DNA of 64,000 nucleotides from Omphiscola glabra. Taxonomy: Eukaryota; Mollusca; Gastropoda; Lymnaeidae. Shown piece after piece: positions 35,050 to 47,700 of the stretch. Location of the stretch: positions 22,487,359 to 22,551,358 of the forward strand of contig OZ024794.1 of NCBI GenBank assembly GCA_964017045.1, read 5' to 3'. Both the position numbers and the translations under genes were made by a program. The number at the start of each line of letters is the position of its first letter. Position 1 is the stretch's first letter. The notes under the pieces were generated by a model that did not search any database, was not told the origin of the DNA, and worked only from the letters and a program-made list of their open reading frames with translations.

Positions 35050-36676
35050 CTTGTATTATAAAATAGTGATATTTAATAATTTATTAATTTTAAAGTCTTT
35101 TATTGAATTAAAATAAAGATTTTAAGGTGTGTTGAGAATGCTATAAATTGCCTCATTTCCCTCTGATTAGCCCTAGTAACAGTAACAGACAACTCTTTGT
35201 AAAGCAGCTTTTGTTTCAGGTTTTCCCATTCTTTGTTACGCTCATTTCCTTTTTTTTTCTAACCCTGATTACAGTCTCTCCCCTTTATTACCACCAAAAT
35301 GGATATTTAATAAGAAGCCAATTTGAAAAAAAATCCAAGTATATAGGCCTAATGAATTTTTATATATTAAATGTATAGTTTTTGTTTGGGAATAAATCGT
35401 TTGATTCAGGTGACTGATTAGGCTACCCTTTTGGGCCACCAATAAAGTACGGCACGCAATTTTCGGACAATTTTACCCTCTCCTACCTCCATCACTTGTG
35501 TCAAATCTCAGACACCCATCCCTGAAGTAACTAAAATACGTCACAATTTGGAAATTAAAAATTGTTTAAAAATTTACAACTAGTTACAATTTAATTTAAA
35601 ACACATTTACTAATAAACTATTAAAATTAAATGTAATGGACGGCCCCTTTATCAAACGTCAACTGTAATGAAATCAGTACCTACCCGGTATAATAAAAAA
35701 TAAAATAAATGAGTTGACTGGGTGAGGGTTGATATCCTAAAACAAAATCAAGACAAAATCTTAAACTGAAACAACCACGTTTTCACCAGATTTTAATAAT
35801 TTATTTTTCTTTTTTTTTGACGCTGTGCATGGGCATGGAAATTAATTGTTATAATTTAAAATGCAAGCTAAATAGTAAAGAAAAGAAAAATTGATTATTA
35901 TTATTAGTTTAGAATTAGAAAGATTTCATTTTCTCTTGTCTCCCGATTAATACATTGTTAATTTTATGATATATTATTTATTTACAAAATATTGCTAAAG
36001 TGCCTAAAGCCCAGTACTATTGTCATTATCCAGTTATCTGCTGCTGGAGAATCGAATCAATCATGGTTGCCATGAGAATAGTACATGAAAACCGGAAATT
36101 TACCCTTATTCGGGTTAACTTGTTTATGTTTTGTTCTTATCTAATCTTTAGCCGAGAGGGTTGGACTTTGGTCGCACTGTTCACGTTAGAATAACCAAAT
36201 CATTGTAATACTAATACTGTACAGTGTACAGATATGTACTAAATTTTTTCGCATTCTCACCGTTTTGGGGCGAAATGAAATTTGTGTAAAATTGAGTATT
36301 ATTTAGACTTTTAGTTGGCAACTTAAATAAATTATATTTTATTAAATAAAGGTGAAAGTTAAATTAATCAAATTTGTTACTTGTCGTAGTCGTAGTAGTT
36401 GTAGGCGATGTAGGCCTTGCCTTAGTAGACATAAACCGCCCTTAGTCTCCTTGCCTTAGAGTTACTTTAGAGTTAGACAAGTTAGTTTAGTTTAGCTTTA
36501 ATTTAATTTATTTATAATTTATAAGTTTTATTTTTAACTATAACTATAAACTAGTTAAAGTTAGATTAAGTCAGTTACCGAGTTAGACTATTCAATTCAG
36601 TAAAAAAAACAAAAACAACTAGTCTAGAAAGTAAGTAGGGGTAGCCTATCTAGTAGTAGTAGGCTGGAATAGGCCT

Positions 36677-36797
36677 ACTGCTTTTACCGCGGCGGTGTAC
36701 CTAGCAAAACCATGGACTTTGGCCTGCGTACACCGCAGCGGTGTACCTAGCAAAACCATGGTCTTTGGCCTGCGTACACCGCGGCGGTAAAAACAGT
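36677..36797. repeat. CCGCGG palindromic repeat array A (plus orientation)
   Basis: Two 46-bp units with GGCGGTGTACCTAGCAAAAC, CATGG and CTTTGGCCTGCGTACACCGC lie between ACTGCTTTTACCGCGGCGG and CCGCGGCGGTAAAAACAGT, which are inverted ends. Each unit boundary is itself a palindrome, TACACCGC(G/A)GCGGTGTA. The block is very GC-rich in AT-rich DNA. Confidence 0.85.
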
Positions 36798-37671
36798 AAA
36801 AACTTTGTCTTTGCCAGTCTTTAACTCTATGCGGTACTTGTAAAATTAATGTTAAACTCTTGTTAAAACTGAAAACTATTTATTTAATACCTGCAAGATT
36901 ACGATTAAGCAAAAGTAGAACTGATATTTTTATTGTGCGCGGGGCTTGAGTTCTGTGTATGACTGTATGAGCGCACCCGCACGGGAACGACGTTCCTGTA
37001 AAACTGTAACTCTAATTATTTTTTTTAAAAATTCGGTAATATAAAAAAAAAAATTGGGGGGGGAGATATTTGGGTAAGTTCCACACTTTTGTAAAGAGCA
37101 AGCATTTCTTAGTGTTTTATTGGTCATATCTGGCCTCTTCGTAAGTGAAACGCATTTTATATCCTAACCGGTTGCGTATCCCCCACAAATATTATTGATT
37201 GCACAGATTTTCAGGTTAAAATTGGCTTTAATAGATGTATTTGAGTGTCAGAAATTCAAGATAATTATTAAATGTACGTCCTTTTTGCCGAAACCCAACT
37301 CCCCTCCGACAACCGCTATACGCAGCAGTTTGCAAAATATAGTGCGTAAATGGATGGACCTATAGTCTATATATCATACTTTCTATATGTTTTCTCATTT
37401 CTAATTATATAAGAATTCAACATATACTTAAAATATTTCAATTGCTACAAAATATTTTTAAAATTCACATAGAACTACTGTTACAAATGAACATAATAAA
37501 TTAAATATAAAATATACTTTTAATTTAAATGAAGAAGAAAAAAAAGTAAAATTCGATCCCCATCTAGTAAATGATCACATAATATAAGATCGCTTAGCGT
37601 CTACTCTACCACAAGACCACACAAGTTCACATCTAACTGCCTTATCTTACAACCAGGTCAATGGCACATTT

Positions 37672-37780
37672 TTGCCGCGGTGTATGCAGGCATAGGTCTA
37701 TGGTTTCGCTAGATACACTGCCGCGGTGTACGCAGGCATAGGTCCATGGTTTCGCTAGGTACACCGCTGCGGTGGACGCA
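37672..37780. repeat. CCGCGG palindromic repeat array B (inverted orientation)
   Basis: Two units reading GCCGCGGTGTA(T/C)GCAGGCAT, AGGTC(T/C)ATGGTTTCGCTAG and (A/G)TACAC are the inverse of array A, 880 bp away. Sequence at about 38075-38110 further on matches, inverted, the segment preceding the single copy at 15040-15117. Confidence 0.85.
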
Positions 37781-38758
37781 TCCACTTCGAAAAATAAATT
37801 ATAGTAGTATATAGTTACATAATAGATTAGTAGACAGTTTCTCCAAGTCTAAGTCCTCTACTGCTCCTAATAAATAGGCTAATTTAAACTACTTTAATAG
37901 ACTAAGTCAGAAAGTCTTCTAAGTTGAATATATAAGAATAATGTTACAAATACAACTACAAGTAAATTAATAGACCTAAAAGTAAGCTGAATTGATAAAT
38001 TTACTTTCTGTGGGCCACTCATTTCCCACAATAAAAATCCAAGAATAAGTCATAAGGGTGAGAATCCCACACAATCCTACGCCTACACAGAAACTCAAAG
38101 TGGCACACCAAACGGAAATTAGCTGCTTCATTAAATTATTCAACATAGGGCCCAACTCATCTGTCATAATGACACAATGTTTACTATTTAGTCTTATCTC
38201 AGCTTTTTGAGATTCACTTTTACTTTTATATTTAAATAGGTTAAATGGTCTTCGAGATATAGTAAGGAGAAGTGGTTGGTATCCCCCACGGAGGAATGTG
38301 AAAACTTTCTTAATTGCTTAATTTTAATATATCCTCTAAAAGGGGGAGACATGTAATAAAATCAAAATAAAGAGCATAAAATCTCCTTTCCGGCAAGACA
38401 TAGTTTGTAGCATAATTTGTAATTTACGAGGTTTCCCAAGAAATTATTTATTGAAAATGTACAAGAAGAACAAAAGTCATCTCTTAGCTCAAATGACAAT
38501 CTCTCTCTTTCACCTGAACCTAGCATAGAGGGGAGCGATGCAGTTTGTTTGACCCATATTCAACTACTGTTTATGTTTTGGCTAGGGATATTCATTTGAC
38601 TACAGATATATTAGTTTAGAGATATTCAAGTTAAATTCTAGAGATATTTAAGTTGTAGCACACACTGCAACATCCTGGTTAAGGTAAATGATATAATATG
38701 GCATACTAATGCATCTTGTTTTAATCATTCATTTTTAAACTCTGCAGCCTTCTTTAAA

Positions 38759-41700
38759 ATGCCTGGAATAGATGATATTATCATTTCAAAATCAGAAACT
38801 TCTTTCCAATATGAAAAAGATCTCCTCACTCTTCCTGTTCCAGACTTGTCAAATACTTTAAGGAAATATTTAGAATCAGGTAAAGTATTACAGACACAAA
38901 CAAAATTCATGTATTTTTATGATTGTTTTAGACCAGCTTTCCTGAACCTTTTCGTACTCGTGTATCACTTAACATTTTATTTACTTCTGTGGCCCACATA
39001 TCTGCTATAAATATTTTTAAAAAAATTCTCTTTTTTATATTATAAAATCCTTTAGCTAAAATATGTGGTGCAAATATGCCGGATATGAACCATTAAAAAA
39101 CTTTGCTTCAGATATAATTATTCTATCATGTTATTAGTACTAATAATTTTTAGATTTAAATAATAGTTCAATGTAACTAATATAAGGAACCATCCATAAA
39201 TGACGTCACACAAATTTTGTTGATTTTTCCCCCCCCCCCTCCCCCCATCATCACAAAAAGTTAGACCCCCCCCCCCTCAAATATAACGTCACAAATATCT
39301 TCACCCCCCCTATAAAAAGTCCCTGTGTCCACTACTGTCCTTTACAAAGCCTTAAGAAATTCACTTCTCATGGATATCAAATTACTGCACCTGTGTCAGA
39401 AACATTTCACATTCACTAGAGCAGTGGTTCTTAACCAGGGGTAAAAGTACCTCCCCAGCCCTGAGGTGTGGAAGACAAGAAATTTGTATTCAGTGGCGTA
39501 GCCAGGGGGATGTGGACCGCACCGGTCGACACCATCTCAGGGGGTGACACCAAATTGAAAAATTGCGTAATTACAGAGCACACACTGCTCTGTCTAACCA
39601 AAATTCATAAAAGGATTACAAATGACACATACATTTTCCACCCATGTAACCAATCAAAATGCCTGTTTTTTTTAAATTTCAAGGTTGATGCGTCAGCAAT
39701 TAGGTTACTTTATTATTAGGTCACAAACACACCGTTTCGACCACGTTTCAACGCCGAATGAAGTGTTTGATAACTTTTGTAAGTGACAGGAAGCTATATT
39801 ATATTTATCTAAATTCTGAGAAATAAAACTATCCATTGATAACAATGGGCGATTCTAAGTATATGTCACAGTTCTTAAATACATTTACCTCCTGACCTTC
39901 AATTAATTTGTTTTTGTTCTTGTCATTGCTATACTGTGGACTAAGTTTAACAAGAAGAATTACACCATGGTGAAACCTGTTCTAATATATGGTGCAGAGA
40001 AATGGGGAAAAACCGCTGCTGTGAATATGAAGAGAATCTAGTCCTTCATCAATAACTGACTAAGAAGGATTCTCGGGATTCAATGGCCTGACAGAATCAG
40101 CACCCAGAAACTGTGGCAGCGGACAAAGCAGAAACCGGTAGAACAAGAGATCCTCCAGAGAAGATGGTGATGGATCGGCCATACACTCAGGAAACCTGCC
40201 TGCAGCATAACTAGACAAGCCCTGAACTGGAATCCTCAAGGAAAATGGAAAAAAGGCAGGCCAAGGAACACTTGGCGCCGTGAAGTGGAAGCAGATACCA
40301 AGAAACTTGGCCACATGGTCACACTTGGGGGAAGCTGGAGAGATTGGCTCAGGATTGTAATGCCTGGAGGACTCTTGTAGGCGGCCCATGTCCTAGGAAG
40401 GATCACAGACGTCAATGAAGATCGGCTGCTGTTCCTCGAGGACGAAGAGGCAAAAGAAGAAAAAGGGAAGGTGACACCACGAGTTGACCGGATCGGTTGA
40501 CACCAACCCTAGCTAGGCCACTGATTGTATTTGCTGCCATTGCTAGCTGTTGTTGTTGCTTTTTTTTTTTTAGCTAAGTTATTATGCATTTTGATGAGCA
40601 ACATTAAATGTTTTTCTGGTGAATTTTGTGGCGCATTGCTTGGATTGGTAATTTTTTCCCTTGTTTATAAAAAAGTTAATTAAAGAAATAGAACTACGAT
40701 AACTAAATTGTTTAATTATATTAAATTTTATTTTAAAAAATTTATACGGTTGGGGGGGGGGGGGGGGGGCGGTGTTTAAAACGGAGTGAGCCTACAGTGC
40801 TGCAAAAAAAATTTAAGAATCCCTGCTCTAGAGCATTTACAAAGATATCCCCCAAACCCCCCCCCCCCCCCCCCCCCCCGTCAACCATTCGTTCTATTCC
40901 ACTTCATGTGGTAGGCCCCAAGTCCTACTTCTATGACTCTGAGTCCACATTTAGCCATAAATTCTCACGACGGCCATTGTAACTAAATTCCGATTCTCCT
41001 CCTCCTTGGCATCCTGTAACTTGATCAGAGGCCATTATTCGAACCTCGCATACCTGTACTGGTTCTCTCGTGATCGTAGTTTAAAAATAAAATAACTTTA
41101 ATTGTTATGTAAAAGAAAAATGTTAAAAATGTCTGTAATTTAGGGTTATTAAGTGCAATTCTGTACGGTACTACAAAATTCTGTTTTTCATGTGATGTCA
41201 CATTACTTGAGCCCCCCTCGTCACACATCATCACAAAAATCTGACCCCCCCCCTCTAGAGGCGTGACGTCATTCATGGATGACCCCTAAGCTAAAATTTA
41301 AATCCTGGTGGATGAGGCAAATGAATACGTTTTTGAATGGATAACTTGACTAAAACCAGATTCCATTAAATAAGAAGTAGAAAATGCCATACATTTTATT
41401 GGGGTCTTTTCCCAAAGCAACCGAAACTTACAAGCAATTTCACTGGATATCCAGAAATTATGCTACTTGGTTTCAAATCTAGCTCGAGGGGTTATATTTA
41501 AGAAGTGTAGTGTTTTAAATGTATAATTTAATTTGTTATTGATAAATATAAATTTTATAATGTCACAACTATTGGTAATAAAATAAGTTCAATAAAAGTT
41601 AAAAAAACTAGTTCACTGATATTGTTGAAGCGAATTTTCTTTGCCCACTGAGAATTCTCTTTGCCCCAAGAATTATGCATTGAGAACCACTATTCTAGAC

Positions 41701-44700
41701 AAAACCATCTATAAAAAATCAAATCGAGCATACATAAATACATTGATATTAAATAGGATATACATAACTGATTTTCTTTATTTTGTAGCACAATGTGTTT
41801 AAAGTATTTTTATTTTTCTTATTTCCACAAATATTAAGTTCGTGAATTGGTAACAGAAGAAGAGTTTCAAAAGACAGAATTTATTGTACAGAATTTTGCC
41901 TTAGGGGAAGGCAGATACCTGCATGAGAAGCTCAAAGAAAAATCAAAGAATAAGAGAAATTGGGTAATTTAAAAAATACATGTCCAAAACATAATTACTT
42001 CCAATGCATTTGCATATATATTTCTTACAGTTATTATTTTTAAAAAGTGAGAATTGGTACAGAAGGAATATGTCATCATACAAGAAGTATTACTGTTCAG
42101 ACAGCACATACTATACTCTGATTTTCTTTTTACCTCTTAATTGTCTTTAATTTTACAACTCTTAATTCAGAATATGATTTTAAAGAATGGTGTAAACAAT
42201 CTATATTTAACTCTCAGTTTCTTTTCTAAATAAAATTCCATGAAAGTCTGCGATCATTTGATTAAAGCTCAGATCTTACATGTTCAACTCTTTAGCCACG
42301 GATAAATAGACCTATATAAATTTTGAAGTAGTATTGAATATATAAATATTAATTTAAAATAAAATCTCAACATTTAATGATAAAAAAGTAGGATGGGGTT
42401 AAGAGATTTGTTAATCAAACAGACAGGACAGGCTTAAGTTTATGCCACCAATTGTACTATAGTGGGGGGAGGGCCAACATTTCCAAAAATGTAACTTTCA
42501 GGTGAAACACTTTTCTAACCACCAAAAACACTATTCTAACCACCAACTATAGTTTGACAAGTAGTACATTTTTTACTCAATTGCTACAACTACAATTATG
42601 CAAAACATCCTTAAAATATTTTGATCAGACATATTTGCATAAAAGTTAAAATATTTTCTTAAATTGTCATGGTTATATCAGTTTGATCATCTTTGTAGCT
42701 CGAGGAATGGTGGGAAGATGTTGCTTATTTGGAATTAAGGCTACAGAGACCTTTGATGAATATGGGGGGCCCAGCCCCATATTCTGATGATGTGTGGCCA
42801 CCCTTGCCAGGGTCACAGATTCCTCGGACAGCACTGTCTATGTACTATATTCTCAAGTTTTGGCAACTCATTAAAAAGTAAGCTGTGATGTATTTACAGC
42901 CCACCATCTTTTGGCTGAATGTGTCAATTAACTCAAATCCACATGCAAAATTTGATTTATTTAGGGTTTGTCATTTTCTCAGGTCGTGAAAGGTCACAGC
43001 GCACTATGTAATGTTACTATTTTTTAGAGTGCTGGACAATATTTTCATAAAACATGGCTGTTAACAATGTATTTTAGCATACATCAAAATATTCGATTAG
43101 GCCAATCTCTCAACTGTTCTTTTAATTTCTGCCATTAAACGACAAACCCTGTTAATTAATGAATTTAAGTATTTTATTGTAAAAAATGAAAAAGCAGTAT
43201 TATTTTGTTCATATAAACAATTTCTCCATTGCCACTTCAGACAACAACATAAGCCAGTAAAGGATGGTAAAGGGAGACCTCAATGCATGTATCAGTTTAA
43301 AAGAATTTTCAATACATCTGCAGTACCTGGTGTTAAAAAGGACAAACTGATCCATTACTTCAAAACTGGTAAATACATTATTTTATGTCATGATTCATAT
43401 GGGTCTCTTGCATCAAATTTTTTTACACATGCTTACGTTGCAATCATACGTAACTGAACACAAGTTCTTTTTCCAAGAGCATTGTAAACTTTAATCCATA
43501 AAGATATATATCAGGTTTTATACAGACCTCCTTGACTTTTTTCTTGTCTCCAAACAGAATCCCATAGTGTTCCAACCATCAATTCAAACAGAATCCCATA
43601 GTGTTCCAACCAACAATTCTAACAGAATCCCATAGTGTTCCAACCAACTATTCAAACAGAATCCTATAGTGTTCCAACCAACAATTCAAACAGAATCCCA
43701 TGGTGTTCCAACCAACAATTCAGAATGCCAGCTTTATCCATTAGTAAATCTGAACCATCAAATCATTGTTAGATGGATTTAAAACTGATAAGATAGGCCG
43801 AAGATAGTGCACACTATTTTAATGTTGGTGATAATTATTCTTTTGTTGTTATCCGATCATCTCTCATATAGCTCTTCACCATTGGAAATAAATGATTTTT
43901 ATATTGATTAAATGTGATATAGATATACATACTACGTAAACAGAATAGGTTGCATATTCTGAGGCCACAAGAAATAAACATTTAAGTGGCCGCCCGAGAG
44001 TTTTACATTGTTCATGGTCTTTACTTTATGCCTGAAATTTTAAATAACAATGACTAGATCCTCCTAACTGTTTGCATTTTATTTGCTTATCATTGTGACA
44101 GAGGATGAAGGAGACTGTCCATCACACCTGATCATTATATCAAAGGGACACATTTTTAGCATTGATGTAGTTGATGCAAATGGAGAGATCCTGACTCCCC
44201 CAGAGCTACAATCCTTGTTGCAACAAATTAAAGATCGCAGCCTTGAATTAGGTGCCAGCCATGGCTTAACTTACTTGACTGCAGAAGAAAGAACAAAATG
44301 GGCACAGGTATAGTGCAGGAACACTGGTGTTCAATTAATTTAGAAATTATCATCTCTAAAAATTGCACTCTTTAAATTTCACAATTTTTTAATGATCATA
44401 TCATATTATGTTTTATCTTCTGAAAGGCTAGAAGCAGATTGGTTGCTCTCAACCCCAAAAATTATGAAAATCTGGAAAAAATCCAAAGCTCAATTATGGC
44501 TTTCTGGCTTGAGGATGGTGATGCTGGGGATATGAGTGATGTAAGTCCATCAAAGAAATTGAATTAATTTAAATAAAACCATTTATAATAAATAGATTTT
44601 ATCTTTATTAATTGTTTATTTTAAAAGGCTTCCCCAGTGGTATATCCTTTTTTTTTTTTAATTGTGAGTTCCAATGATCCCTAATTATTTTGCACTTAAG

Positions 44701-47700
44701 AGGTTATACAAGGCTACTGGTCGAAACCATCCCTGTGACAATAGATCCCATGTAGGGCTTTGACCTGCCTCACCACTTCCTTCCACTCAGACCTAACTAA
44801 TGTTTTTCTCTTCCATGCTTGGATTCCCAGCTGCTGTAGATCTTTTTTTCCACATCATCCATCCATCTAAGCCTAGGTCTGCATTTTAGCCATTTTCTTT
44901 TGGGGTTTTGGTTGTGCACTCTCTTCACTCTGTGATTTGGCATTCTTTCAAAGTGTCCTGTTCACGTTAGCCTGCCCTTTTTTATTTCTGCTACTAGCAT
45001 TGCATCCTGATATGGACTATACAATTCCTGGTTGGTTCGTATTATCCATCCAAATTCATCCTTTGTTGGTTGTATTTTCCTGAGAACTTTTCTCTCCCAT
45101 GTGTTCAATTGGTTTTCTGTTGTTTTTGTTTGGCTCCAAGTTTCATTTGCATATGTTACAACTGTTACAGTTATATATAGTTAAGTGTTTGCCATATTCT
45201 TGTTATTGCCAGAAGTTTCTTCTGGTAATAACAAGCTTCCACATACCTTGTTCTTCTATCTCCTTGTCTTAAGTCTCATCTAATCTGACATCCCCTATAA
45301 TATTCACCCTGAGCCTTGCTTTTTGAGTTGTAAAATGTTATATGTTTCAGTCTTGTCAGTTGTTTGGGTATGCCAAACTCCTGCAGTCTCATATATATAT
45401 TTTCTTTTGATGCTGTTATATGCCATTTTATAGTCTACATAGAGTTGATGTACTGGGATATTATATTCTTAACATTTCTCTTACAGGCATCTGATGGTTG
45501 GTGAAAATCTGATAAATCATTTATCTTTTTGGTCTGAATCCACACCGGTAGTCGCCTAGTATTTGTTCAATTTACAGATGTAGTCCTTTTTTAAAAGTTT
45601 TTTGTATGAAACATTTAATGGGGAAATTCCTCTGTAGTTTGTGCACTGAAGTTTGGGGCTTTTCATGTGTATTGGGGTTATTAGTGCTGTTTCCCATTCT
45701 GTTGAAATTTTCACTTCTTGCCAAAATTTAGCTATACATTTATTTGTCTAAGTGTGTAGTTCTCATCATCCATAATTAACAAGTTCTGCTGTGATGAGGT
45801 CTTCTACATGGGGTTTTGATAGAATTGATTACTTCTGTAGTTTCTTCCAGAGTTGGGGGAGTTTATTAATGGGTGTATGATCTTCATCTTGTCCATTGTC
45901 TGCAATTATTATGCCCTCAAAATATTTAAATCACCTCTGCAGTTCTTAACTATTTTCCATAATTAATTCTCCATCATTGATCTCACATATTTGAGGTTTG
46001 GCTCGGTATCCATTCTTTCTTTCTTTATATCTTCATGTACAATTCTCTGATAATTTCTCCCTCTTGATAAGTCTTCTATTTCTTTTATTTAAGCTTTTTC
46101 CCATTCATTTTTTTCTTCCTACACATTTTTTCGGCTTTCCTTCTGGCTTCATCGTATAGTTGTCTCATATTTCTGGTTTCCCTTTGTATCATGATCATTC
46201 GTGCCTTATTCCTTTCTTCGACAGTCTCTCTGCATTCATATCAAACCAACCTACTCTGCTGTTAGATTGCTGAAATTCGAATACTTTTTTCTATTGATGT
46301 TTTTCTTAGCATAGATGAGTGATTCCATTTGGTGAGTTTCAAATAAATTAATGTATATTTTTGTGTAGAGACTTGGTGCTACAAACTGTCATCCCTTTTC
46401 CTGAAGCAAAGTCTATGAGTTGGATCACATTGTCATTGGATTCTTTATGTGGACTCTTCTTCCCAATAGTTGGCATAAACAATTTTTCGTTTCTTATTTT
46501 GGCATTAAAGTTGCCAATCACTATTTTAATATCATAATTATGACTCATCATAGATCTTTTCCAGCGTCCCATAAAAGCATTCTTTTATCTGACCTTCTAT
46601 ATCTTCGGTGGGAGCATGAACATTTATAAATGCTATATTAAACATTTTCCCTCGCACACGCAAAGAGCACAATCTTTCATTCTCTGGTTTAAAACCTATG
46701 ACTGCACTCACTGATTCTATCTTCACAGCAAATCCTGTTCCAAGAGTGTTGGTGTTGTTGCCACTACAAAATATGGTGTAGTCTTTTTTCCTGATTATAT
46801 CTGCATTTTTCCATTGAAATTCTTGCAATGCAGCAATAGAGATTTTATATTTAGTTAGTCAATCTTTTAGGTTAGCTACAGCTCCAGCTCTTAACAGACT
46901 TAATACATTCCAAGTGACAATCCAAAATCTTGTCCATATCCAGGCATAGGTCGATTTCCATTAGTGTCAGTCCTGTTTTTTTCTTGTTTGGCTTTCGTAA
47001 TGTTTTTTTTTTTTACATGACGGGATTTGTTAGCCCTACGCACAACCTTCTGGGGGGGGGGGGGGGGCTCCCCCTTACAGCTCTCTAGGTAGCTGTCTTA
47101 ATTTTCGGGTAAGATTCCCTAGCCTTTGTGGATCCATCCATTTTCTACAAGGTAGTGGATTCTGATTTTCGTCCACACTGGGTATTTTATTTCCCCAGTA
47201 CTTGCCATATCTGTTGGGCTTTCCCCTATCCACCATCTTGGGAGGCTCTCAATGGAAGATGCAGAAGACTGGTCGAAACACCCTTTGAAAACTGCATTTT
47301 GTCCAACAATATCATCCTCTCTTTTTATAAATACAGTCTGAAAGAAATCAACATATCATAGATTAATCTATAGCCTCTACATTCATAAGCCAACTCTCCT
47401 AGTTTTTTTTATAGAAAAGCCTGAAAAGTGTATAACCCACTCATAAGGCGTCTTCATAAAATTTAGACCATTGTTAGCAATACGGTACCAAAGAATATGT
47501 AGGATAAAATATTAAGACACACCTTACATTTGTTATAATCAACTATTATCCACTATCATTACGTTATTTGAACAGTGGCACTAGCCATGTACATATACCT
47601 CCTGTATCTTTGTTTTATTAATATTTAAAGCTTCTAGTAACATATTTGAATCTTGTAGGATGTAGGGTGGACTATGACCTTTGTGATCACAATAATAATT

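Larger units (their letters stand above)
34000..38747. other. Intergenic DNA upstream of CROT, no gene seen
   Basis: Apart from the TA repeat and the two palindromic arrays, this AT-rich interval contains no recognisable coding sequence. Since the first CROT coding exon begins with a splice acceptor (CTCTGCAG at 38740-38747), an untranslated first exon and the promoter must lie somewhere here or further left; I could not place them. Confidence 0.6.
39422..40825. mobile_element. hAT-like element nested in copy 2
   Basis: The left end CAGTGGTTCTTAACCAGGGG and the right end TTTAAGAATCCCTG are inverted. Flanks CACTAGAG (39414-39421) and CTCTAGAG (40826-40833) match 7 of 8. It corresponds to 21331-22078 in copy 1. 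Confidence 0.68.
39186..41286. mobile_element. PIF/Harbinger-like element, copy 2, carrying three nested insertions
   Basis: TAA at 39183-39185 precedes GGAACCATCCATAAATGACG; GTCATTCATGGATGACCCC is followed by TAA at 41287-41289. It is homologous along its length to 21102-22523, including CCCAGCCCTGRGGTGT and TAATTAAAGAARTARAACTA segments. It lies in CROT intron 1. Poly-C tracts near 39230, 39268 and 40855 and a poly-G tract near 40745 are part of it. Confidence 0.78.

Noticed and set aside
43551..43720. CRISPR-like regular repeat
   Set aside because: Units are directly adjacent with no unique spacers, in an intron of an animal gene; it is a minisatellite.
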